A stretch of DNA of 27,456 bases, taken from the NCBI GenBank assembly GCA_016872875.1, contig VGYW01000062.1:1-27456 (forward strand). The letters are read 5' to 3'. The position numbers and the translations under genes were made by a program. The DNA is from Planctomycetota bacterium (GTDB taxonomy: Bacteria; Planctomycetota; PUPC01; DSUN01). Under the pieces are notes generated by a model. The model searched no databases. It saw nothing but the letters and a program-made list of their open reading frames with translations, and was not told the DNA's origin. Positions 15,750-22,138 of this stretch are shown piece by piece. The stretch's first letter is position 1; each line of letters starts with the position of its first letter.

Positions 15750-15945
15750 GCGGTACATAAAAGAGCTTGCTGATTCTGGGCGGGCAGTTCCGCGACACCA
15801 CGCAGGTGCCCCCTCCCCACCTGCTAGTCCGAATTGCCCGCCCTTACTATTGGCCCGGAGGAAACGCCCGGGCCTGTGGGCGAGCCATGCCTGACCCGCG
15901 TGACCGGACGCGGGCAGGGGACGGCTCGCCCACAGGCCTCGCCGT
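15750..15945 (+). ncRNA. Candidate structured non-coding RNA
   Basis: Downstream of the orphan promoter lie three stem-loops. One has arms GGGCGGGCAGTTC (15778) and the near-complement ending at 15843, with an inner GCAGGTG/CACCTGC stem (15802-15824). One is GGCCCGG/CCGGGCC (15852-15873). One has 16-bp perfect arms (15871-15886 and 15923-15938) enclosing an inner CCTGACCCGCG/CGCGGGCAGG stem. I see no convincing coding frame. It does not show the SRP RNA apical motif. It may be a regulatory RNA or a composite of palindromic repeats. The 3' end is a guess. Confidence 0.35.
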
Positions 15946-15956
15946 TTCAGGCGCTC

Positions 15957-17270
15957 TCAGACCGCGGGGAGGGTGAAGTAGAAGGTGGAGCCGTTCTGGG
16001 GCTGGGACTCGACCCAGATACGTCCGCCGTGGTGCTCGATGAGCCGGCGGCAGATGGCGAGGCCGATGCCCTTGCCTGGGACGGCGTCGGAGCCGTTGCC
16101 GCGCTGGAAGATCTGGAAGATGCGCTCGCGCTGCTCGGGCTCGATGCCGACGCCGTAGTCGCGGACGGAGAGGAGCCAGTGGCCATTCTCGCGCTGGGCG
16201 GCGACGTGGATTTCGGGCCTCTTGCCGCCTGCGAACTTCAGGGCGTTGCCGATGAGGTTCTGGAAGATACGGCGGAGCTGGCATTCGTGGCCGGGGACGG
16301 TTGGGAGCGGGCCGTGGGTGACGGCGGCGGCGGTCTCGGCCATGGGGGTCTGGAGGTCGGCCACGGCCTGGGAGAGGACGGCCTCGAGGTTCACGGGGCG
16401 AGGCGGCTCCTCGTGCTGGTCGGCGCACGAGTATTCGAGGAGGTCGCGGATGAGGGCCTCCATGCGGGTGACGCCCTCCAGGGCGGAGGCGATGAACTTG
16501 TCGGCGTCGGGGTCGAGGCGCCCGCTGTAGCGGCGCTGAAGGAGGCGGAGGAAGCCGCCGACGACGACGAGTGGGGCCTGGAGGTCGTGCGAGGCGATGG
16601 AGGCGAACTGCTCGAGGTCGCGGTTCGAGCGGGCCAGCTCGTCGGCGAGGCGCTGGAGTGCGGCGTTGGCGGCGCGCAACTGCGCGGTGCGCTCCTCCAC
16701 GCGGCGTTCGAGCTCGGCGTGGGCCTGGGCGAGGGCCTCCTCGGCTCGGCGGTGCTCGGTGATGTCGCGCGAGATGCCGAAGGTGCCGATGATGCGTCCC
16801 GCGGCGTCGCGCAGCGGCACCTTGGTCGTCGAAACCCAGGTCACACGGCCGTCGGGCCAGTCCTCGCGCTCCTCCTTGCCCACGATGGGCTGGCCGGTGC
16901 GCATGACCTCCTGCTCGTCGGCGAATGCCTGGGGGGCGTGGTCGCTGCCGAAGAAGTCGAAGTCGGTCTTCCCCAGCGCGTCGGCCGGGTCGTGGAGGCC
17001 GAACCAGCGGGCCAGCTTGCGGCTGACGCGCAGGAAGCGGCTGCCGGAGTCCTTGAAGTAGATGTGGTCGGGCACCGTCTCCATCAGGGTGGTGAGGAGG
17101 TAGCGGTCGAAGGCGAGTTGCTCGATCTCGCGGCGCGCGTCGCGCACGGCCCTCAGCGATTCCTCGATCGAGCGGTTCAACGTGTCGGCGGGGGCATCGG
17201 GGCAATCCGCGCGCAGGGCGTCGAGCAGGTCTTCCGCCCTGCGGAGGCGGTCGAGCAAGCCATCGGGCAT
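15957..17270 (-). CDS. PAS-domain sensor histidine kinase, cytoplasmic
   Basis: A 437-residue kinase without membrane segments. The N-terminal helix is followed by a PAS domain at about residues 65-170 (VPDHIYFKDSGSRFLRVS through GTFGISRDITEHRR) and a coiled-coil linker. The HisKA domain has the phospho-acceptor His in FASIASHDLQAPL near residue 225. The HATPase domain has NLIGNALKF (N box), DYGVGI (G1), FQIFQR (F box) and GKGIGLAI (G2). All catalytic boxes are intact. No response regulator is adjacent. It has its own promoter (17385-17413) and lies 158 bp after cpaF on the same strand, so a link with pilus control is possible but unproven. Confidence 0.92.
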   Translation of the reverse strand: MPDGLLDRLRRAEDLLDALRADCPDAPADTLNRSIEESLRAVRDARREIEQLAFDRYLLTTLMETVPDHIYFKDSGSRFLRVSRKLARWFGLHDPADALGKTDFDFFGSDHAPQAFADEQEVMRTGQPIVGKEEREDWPDGRVTWVSTTKVPLRDAAGRIIGTFGISRDITEHRRAEEALAQAHAELERRVEERTAQLRAANAALQRLADELARSNRDLEQFASIASHDLQAPLVVVGGFLRLLQRRYSGRLDPDADKFIASALEGVTRMEALIRDLLEYSCADQHEEPPRPVNLEAVLSQAVADLQTPMAETAAAVTHGPLPTVPGHECQLRRIFQNLIGNALKFAGGKRPEIHVAAQRENGHWLLSVRDYGVGIEPEQRERIFQIFQRGNGSDAVPGKGIGLAICRRLIEHHGGRIWVESQPQNGSTFYFTLPAV

Positions 17271-17384
17271 CGGGCTTCCCCTTCTCTCGGCTGTTGGAGC
17301 ATGCTGACGAAGCCAAGCTGCCGCCCGGTGCCGTCGAACGGGTCACCGATTGTGGGCTGGCCCGGCCGCGGTCCCTCTGTACCT

Positions 17385-17413
17385 ACTTTATTCCATTAGT
17401 CGCACGAGGTCAA
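17385..17413 (-). promoter_or_regulatory. Promoter for the histidine kinase gene
   Basis: On the reverse strand, TTGACC (17413-17408), a 17-nt spacer and TAAAGT (17390-17385). It leaves an untranslated leader of about 107 nt before ATG 17270. Confidence 0.5.
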
Positions 17414-17428
17414 CTGGTTGCTGCATGG

Positions 17429-19135
17429 CTAGCGCCGCACGGCGGGGCGGGGCTGGGGGGGCGGGACGGAGAGGTCCTGGAAGAGGGTCATGTCCACTGG
17501 GATGCCGCGGGCGCGGAGGTCGTGGATGAACTTCGGGATTGCGCCGGTGGGCTTGAGTGAGCCGAGGACCTTGCCGCCCTCGCCAAAGCCGCGCTGCTCG
17601 AACTGGTAGACGGGCTGCATGGTGATGACGTCGCCCTCCATGCCGGTTATCTCGCTGACGCCCACCAGCTTGCGGGTGCCGTCGGTCATGCGGGAGAGCT
17701 GTCCGACGAAGTCAATGGCGGAGGCGATCTGCTCGCGGATGGCGCGGCTGGGCAGGTCCATGCCGGCCATCAGCACCATCGTTTCCACGCGGGAGAGGGT
17801 GTCGCGCTCGGAGTTGGCGTGGATGGTGGTCAGCGACCCGTCGTGGCCGGTGTTCATGGCCTGGAGCATGTCGAGAGCTTCGCCGCCGCGGCACTCGCCG
17901 ACGATGATGCGGTCGGGGCGCATGCGGAGGCTGTTGCGGACCAGCTCGCGGATGGGGATTGCGCCCTTGCCCTCGATGTTCGAGGGCTTGGCCTCGAGGC
18001 TGATCACGTGCTCCTGGTGGAGCTTGAGCTCGGCGGCGTCCTCGATGGTGACGATCCGCTCGTCGCGCGGGATGAACGATGAGACGACGTTGAGGAGGGT
18101 GGTCTTGCCCGAGCCCGTGCCGCCCGAGATGATGATGTTGGCGCGGTACTGGACGATGAGCTTGAAGAACTCGACGACCTGGTGTGTGAGGGTGCCGAAG
18201 CGCTCGACGAGGTCCTTCTCGGTGAAGGGGTCTGCGGCGAACTTGCGGATGGTGAGGGTCGGCCCAGTGAGGGCGAGGGGTGCGATGATGGCGTTGACGC
18301 GCGAGCCGTCCTTCAGGCGCGCGTCCACCATCGGGCTGCTCTCGTCAATGCGGCGGCCCAGCGGCGCGATGATGCGGCGGATGATGTGGATGACCTGGGC
18401 GTTGCTGGTGAAGCACTTGTCCGTCAGCTCGATCTTCCCCTTCCGCTCGATGTAGATGCGGTCCCAGTTGTTCACCATGATCTCGTCTATCGTGTGGTCG
18501 GCCAGGAGGTCCTCGATGGGGCCGAGGCCGACGGCTTCGTCCACGACCTCCTTGACGAGCTGCTCCTGCGGGAGCCAGATGGGGATTTCGGCGGACATGG
18601 TGGCGACGATGTTGCGGACCACGGCGTCGGTCTTCGCGCGCAACTCCTCGTCGGTCTGCTGGGTGAGGTCGGCGTGGCGCAGGTCGAGGTCCACGAGGAG
18701 CCGCTCGTGGATTTTGGTCTTGAGGTCGGCGGGGACGAGGCGGCGTGTGGTCGGCCCGGCAACCTCGCGGGTGGAGCCGGGGCTGAGGGGCTGGGCGGCG
18801 GTCTTCCTCTCCGCGGCTGTCGTGGCTGCGGTGCCCTGGGGCTCGCCGGCGTAGAAGACGAGTTGCACCGGCCCGAGGTCAATGCGCGCGCCGTCGGCCA
18901 GCGGCGTGGCGGCGGCGATGCGGCGGCCGTCCACGTAGGTGCCGTTCCGGCTCCCCAGGTCGCGTATCGTGTAGGTGCCGTTGGCGAGGATGATCTCGCA
19001 GTGCTGGCGCGACATGGCCACCTTGTCGAGCACGAGGTCGCTTGCGGGCGACTTTCCGATGGCGAACATAGGCTTGGTGAGCGCGATGCGGCGCTGGGTG
19101 TTCGTCTCGCGATCGGTCACGAGCAGGAACGGCAT
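17429..19135 (-). CDS. cpaF: Tad pilus assembly ATPase CpaF/TadA with N-terminal FHA domain
   Basis: A 568-residue fusion. Residues 5-95 are an FHA phosphothreonine-binding domain (AIGKSPASDLVL, MSRQHCEI, DLGSRNGTYVDGRRI). After a Thr/Ala-rich linker, residues 150-540 are the CpaF/TadA secretion ATPase that powers Flp pilus assembly: SGGTGSGKTTLL (Walker A, about 335), RPDRIIVGECRGGE (Walker B region, about 405) and GHDGSLTTIHANS (His box, about 435). I place the start at ATG 19135, immediately before the FHA fold; the upstream ATG 19213 would translate a CAGATTC-type repeat. The FHA fusion suggests pilus assembly is tied to Ser/Thr kinase signalling. No TadB or TadC gene follows, which is unusual. 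Confidence 0.93.
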   Translation of the reverse strand: MPFLLVTDRETNTQRRIALTKPMFAIGKSPASDLVLDKVAMSRQHCEIILANGTYTIRDLGSRNGTYVDGRRIAAATPLADGARIDLGPVQLVFYAGEPQGTAATTAAERKTAAQPLSPGSTREVAGPTTRRLVPADLKTKIHERLLVDLDLRHADLTQQTDEELRAKTDAVVRNIVATMSAEIPIWLPQEQLVKEVVDEAVGLGPIEDLLADHTIDEIMVNNWDRIYIERKGKIELTDKCFTSNAQVIHIIRRIIAPLGRRIDESSPMVDARLKDGSRVNAIIAPLALTGPTLTIRKFAADPFTEKDLVERFGTLTHQVVEFFKLIVQYRANIIISGGTGSGKTTLLNVVSSFIPRDERIVTIEDAAELKLHQEHVISLEAKPSNIEGKGAIPIRELVRNSLRMRPDRIIVGECRGGEALDMLQAMNTGHDGSLTTIHANSERDTLSRVETMVLMAGMDLPSRAIREQIASAIDFVGQLSRMTDGTRKLVGVSEITGMEGDVITMQPVYQFEQRGFGEGGKVLGSLKPTGAIPKFIHDLRARGIPVDMTLFQDLSVPPPQPRPAVRR

Positions 19136-19145
19136 GGCGGAGGCC

Positions 19146-19182
19146 CAATCCCAGATTCCAGATTCCAGATTACGGATTCGGA
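19146..19182. repeat. CCAGATT-type word tract before cpaF
   Basis: Iterated CAGATTCCAGATTCCAGATT followed by ACGGATTCGG lies between cpaB and cpaF. It belongs to the AATCC/GGATT word class seen at 21005-21175 and 22015-22138. Confidence 0.6.
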
Positions 19183-19209
19183 GATCAGCAACCAGAAAAC
19201 GGCGATTCC

Positions 19210-20019
19210 TCACGGTTGGGTGGCGGGCTTGTCGGGGCGCGTGGTGAGCTGCTCGCGCTGGGCCGCGGCCTTCATGATAAGAGCCCTGAGTTGGGGTTGG
19301 GCGATGTCGGAGATTACCTCGCTCCGGTTGTCACCTGCGCGCCGGAGGGTGCAAGTGAGCTTCCCTGCCCCCTGTGCGTAGGTGAGGAGCGAGGCCTCGA
19401 GCGGGGTGACGAGCAGAGTGATGGAGCTGTAGCCGCGTTCGAGCTGTGGGGCGCGAACCCCGGCGCGGACCGGCGTGCTGATGTCCGTGCGGTTGTCCAC
19501 CGCGAGGACCTGGATGTTCTGGGCGATGACCTGTAGGACGACGGGCGCCATGGCCTCCGGGCCTTTCGTCATCTCGCGGAACGTGTAGAGGATGTCCACG
19601 TGGCAGCCTGGCGCGATGAGGCCGGCCACGCCGGAAATCTGGTCAACCCCGATGGTGATGGCGCGCCAGCCGTCCTGGACTACGCTGCCCGACGGCGGCG
19701 GCCCGGCGCCGATGAAGTCGGACATCAGCAACGGCTCGCCCGGCTTGACGTCCCGCGCCAGCGGCACGCCCAGCCAGCGCCGGTGCTGGTCGAAGAAGAT
19801 GTTCATGCCGGTCACGGTCGGCTCCTCGGCGCTCAGCGGCCTGATCATCTGCCGCGTCAGGGGCGTGCCGCGCTTGATCATCTCGGCCGCCACCGCGATG
19901 TCCACCCGCTTGCGCGGCCCCTCCAGCTCTTTCCTGCTCTGCTCGATGTAGGCCCTGACGCCGATGGCCGCGAGGAAGCCGAGGATGACCGCGGCCAGAA
20001 GAGCCAGCTTCGTGCGCAT
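19210..20019 (-). CDS. cpaB: Flp pilus assembly protein CpaB/RcpC
   Basis: A 269-residue CpaB/RcpC protein, a periplasmic component linked to the secretin of Tad pilus systems. Residues 4-24 are a single hydrophobic anchor (LALLAAVILGFLAAIGV). The SAF domain follows at about 35-105 (VDIAVAAEMIKRGTPLTRQM and GVPLARDVKPGEPLLMSDF). The central region VDQISGVAGLIAPGCHVDIL is the family hallmark, and the end LLVTPLEASLLTYAQGAGKL is typical. The ATG has AGGAGG six bases upstream. The longer frame from 20088 runs through a BIME-like repeat and is rejected. It lies between an unknown pilus-locus protein and cpaF. Confidence 0.92.
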   Translation of the reverse strand: MRTKLALLAAVILGFLAAIGVRAYIEQSRKELEGPRKRVDIAVAAEMIKRGTPLTRQMIRPLSAEEPTVTGMNIFFDQHRRWLGVPLARDVKPGEPLLMSDFIGAGPPPSGSVVQDGWRAITIGVDQISGVAGLIAPGCHVDILYTFREMTKGPEAMAPVVLQVIAQNIQVLAVDNRTDISTPVRAGVRAPQLERGYSSITLLVTPLEASLLTYAQGAGKLTCTLRRAGDNRSEVISDIAQPQLRALIMKAAAQREQLTTRPDKPATQP

Positions 20020-20039
20020 CCAATCCTCCTGAAGGGTTT

Positions 20040-20091
20040 GTAGTGCGGGCTTTAGCCCGTATCTTCGGATACGGCCTGAAGGCCGCACTAC
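20040..20091. repeat. BIME-like pair of REP elements with GTAG feet (copy 1)
   Basis: GTAGTGCGGGCTTTAGCCCG (from 20040) and the facing element TACGGCCTGAAGGCCGCACT plus AC (to 20091) each form a small hairpin with a GTAG foot and point toward each other. Together they also make a larger inverted repeat. It lies between the cpaB start and the upstream gene's end. A second copy is at 25949-26026. Confidence 0.85.
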
Positions 20092-20094
20092 GAA

Positions 20095-20943
20095 CTAGAG
20101 GCCCCGGTCGGGGGGCAGCCAGTCCTTGACGCTGTAGGCGACCGCGGTGCGGACCTTGGCCGTGCCGGGGTCGCGCTCGATGTAGACGAGGGTGCGGCTG
20201 GTGCCCTTGATGAAGGAGAGGAACCGGCCGTCGAGGTGCTTCTGGACGACGCCTTCGGCGTCCGTGTTGCGGGTCCAGCCGCTCCTCGGCATTTCGTCGG
20301 CAAAGACCTGCGCCGCGTCGTCGAGGGTGCCCGCCCCCTCGTAGACGAGGAGCCGCGAGGTGATGCCGCCCAAGCCGTCAATGGAGAAGACCCTGCGGGC
20401 GTGGGGCGGACGCGGGATGCCTGGGACTTCGGCACCAGGCACGTCGCCGTGGCGCCAGCCCTTGGGGTCGCTGGGCTTGCTGCGGCCGACGAAGTAGGTG
20501 GAGCCGCCGGCCTTGGGGTCGTCGTGGGCCACGACGGCCACGTGGTAGCCCTGGGCGTCCACCGCGCCCGCGGCCGAGTAGGCGCGGGCGGCGACGTGCA
20601 TCATCGTGCCGCGCGTGGGCGCGGCCTGGTCGGTGGGCTTCCCGTAGACCTCTTCGAATTGCTCGATGACCTCGCGTGCCGAGCGGTCGGAGCGGTACTG
20701 GGCGAAGGTCGCGCGGTCGCCGTTGAAGACGCACTCATGGGAGCGGAGAAGGGTTGCGCCGGCGAAGGGTCCGAGGGGCGCCTCGACCTGGAGCCTGGCC
20801 GGCCCCGAGAGGGGCGAGGATGCCCGCGGGCTGAGCCAGGCCCTGCCGTGGGTGTAGCCGAGGCCCAGGACGCCGCAGGCGATGGCACCGATGAGCGCCA
20901 TCCGCCAGGCGTAGCGGAGAAGGGTCTTGCGATCAAGTTTCAT
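20095..20943 (-). CDS. Single-pass membrane-anchored protein of the Tad locus, unknown function
   Basis: A 282-residue protein I do not recognise. Residues 10-32 (YAWRMALIGAIACGVLGLGY) form one membrane anchor near the N-terminus, so the rest should face the periplasm. The body contains ATFAQYRSDRSAREVIEQFE, a repeated small-domain pattern of substrate-like loops, and RTLVYIERDPGTAKVRTAV near the end; the two halves each look like an alpha/beta unit with a helix following a strand (REVIEQFEEVYGK and DDAAQVFADEMPRSGW). The ATG is preceded by GGAG at about eight bases. It is co-directional between the second TadE-like gene and cpaB, suggesting a role in pilus assembly or regulation. Confidence 0.65.
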   Translation of the reverse strand: MKLDRKTLLRYAWRMALIGAIACGVLGLGYTHGRAWLSPRASSPLSGPARLQVEAPLGPFAGATLLRSHECVFNGDRATFAQYRSDRSAREVIEQFEEVYGKPTDQAAPTRGTMMHVAARAYSAAGAVDAQGYHVAVVAHDDPKAGGSTYFVGRSKPSDPKGWRHGDVPGAEVPGIPRPPHARRVFSIDGLGGITSRLLVYEGAGTLDDAAQVFADEMPRSGWTRNTDAEGVVQKHLDGRFLSFIKGTSRTLVYIERDPGTAKVRTAVAYSVKDWLPPDRGL

Positions 20944-21004
20944 CTTGCGGCTCCGTCGCAGGGTTAGCTCCCATCTCTCACCAGGTCTTGGTGAGAAATG
21001 CAGA

Positions 21005-21175
21005 AAACTCGAAATCCGAATCACGAAATCCGAAGGAAATCCAGAATCCGAAAACCAAATGACTGAAACAAGAAAAGCACCCGCCGCCACCTTCTGTTTT
21101 TCGTTCTTTTGGAGATTGGTTTCTTTGGGTTGGTGGTTCCTTCGGATCTCGGATTTCGGGTTTCGGATTTCCCGC
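21005..21175. repeat. Inverted repeat of iterated AATCCGA words
   Basis: The left arm (CGAAATCCGAATCACGAAAT, continuing CCGAAGGAAATCC) is complementary to the right arm (CCTTCGGATCTCGGATTTCG, continuing GGTTTCGGATTTCCC). The middle carries a further AAGAAAAGC/TTTTCGTTC pairing. It fills most of the 250-bp gap between two Tad-locus genes. I see nothing coding. Confidence 0.8.
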
Positions 21176-21194
21176 ATTTCGCCAGAAATGCGGT

Positions 21195-22064
21195 TCAGGG
21201 CTGGGGCTGCCGCTGCTGGCCCGCCTTCCAGCCCTCGCAGGGGTGCCAGAAATCGTAGTCGTTCGGCTCGATCGCGGGCGGGTCGTTGCCCGTGCCGAGC
21301 CAGGAGCGCTGCTGAGCGCCTGGGGGCGCCTGGTCGCGCGCCTCGCGGGTCTTGCTCCATCTGACGGCGGCGGCGGGGTGCCATTCGTCCTTCGTGGCGA
21401 TGGCGTCGTTGGGCACCTGGAGGTTCCAGGCGCCCACCTGAGCGTCGCCGGCCACAACCTTGTCCTTGTCGTGATACCACATGTGCTGGTAGTTGGTGTG
21501 AGCCTGGCGGCGGTGGAGGTAGTCCACGAGCTGCTCGGTGATGCGTTCGGGGATTTGGTCGTCGAGGAGCTTCCAGGCCTCGACGAGCTGGCCTTCGGGC
21601 CGCATGCTCCAGGAGGGCGGGGTCTGGACGATTCTCTCGCGGTAGACCACGCGGCTGCCCTCCAGGGCGAAGCTGCCGACGGCGGAGGTGCCGCCTGGGG
21701 AGTACCTGAGCTGGGTGAACGCCTCGAAGAGGTCGCGGATTTCGCCGGGGCCGGGCACGTCGGCGTCGGCGGGATCCGTCTCCTGCACCCGCACCTGGCC
21801 GGTGAACTCGCGGAAGGCGACGGAGTGGACCTCGCCGACGCTGGGGAAGTCCTCGGACTGGTCGCCCTCGGCCCAGATGCTGTAGTGGTTGGCCTCGTGG
21901 ACGCGCTGGCGCGCGGTGGCGAGCCATCCGACGTAGATGGAGCCGAAAATGAGGGGGATGTAGACGAAGGCGGTGAGGAGGGCGAGCTCGGCCGCCATGG
22001 CGCCACGGCGGAATTGCGGATTGCGGATTGCGGATTGCGGATTTCTCAGAAGCCGCGTTCTCAT
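21195..22064 (-). CDS. TadE-like pseudopilin family protein with repeat-derived leader
   Basis: A 289-residue TadE/TadG-like membrane protein. RRG followed by AMAAELALLTAFVYIPLIFG places a prepilin-peptidase-type site: Gly at -1 and Glu at +5, then a hydrophobic helix, as in TadE pseudopilins. The periplasmic part (residues 45-289) is long for TadE and I recognise no further domain. The leader before the cleavage site includes NPQSAIRNPQ, translated from an AATCCGCAATCC-type repeat that has run into the 5' end of the gene. ATG 22064 keeps the RRG motif; starting at ATG 21998 would remove it. Order within the Tad operon supports a minor pilus-associated role. Confidence 0.75.
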   Translation of the reverse strand: MRTRLLRNPQSAIRNPQFRRGAMAAELALLTAFVYIPLIFGSIYVGWLATARQRVHEANHYSIWAEGDQSEDFPSVGEVHSVAFREFTGQVRVQETDPADADVPGPGEIRDLFEAFTQLRYSPGGTSAVGSFALEGSRVVYRERIVQTPPSWSMRPEGQLVEAWKLLDDQIPERITEQLVDYLHRRQAHTNYQHMWYHDKDKVVAGDAQVGAWNLQVPNDAIATKDEWHPAAAVRWSKTREARDQAPPGAQQRSWLGTGNDPPAIEPNDYDFWHPCEGWKAGQQRQPQP

Positions 22065-22138
22065 TGGTTGACACCTAACTCCATGCCTGGTTTCTTCCCT
22101 CCTCAATCCGAAATCCGAAATCGCAAATCCGAAATCGG
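22015..22138. repeat. AATCCGCAATCC and AATCCGAAATCC word tracts around the start of the TadE-like gene
   Basis: On the plus strand, ATTGCGGATTGCGGATTGCG (22014-22040) lies inside the first codons of the TadE-like gene. AATCCGAAATCCGAAATCGC, continuing AAATCCGAAATCG (22106-22138), abuts the stop of the upstream TadG-like gene. The two tracts are roughly complementary, so they can pair across the start codon. Confidence 0.7.

Noticed and set aside
15750..15945. Signal recognition particle RNA or tRNA in the structured intergenic region
   Set aside because: The conserved GGAAG...AGCAG apical motif of SRP RNA is missing, and there is no T-loop or anticodon arm pattern.
15834..17399. A 521-codon open frame on the plus strand opposite the histidine kinase
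   Set aside because: It is antisense to a gene with complete kinase motifs, and its Glu/Val/Gly-rich composition is typical of a shadow frame in GC-rich DNA.
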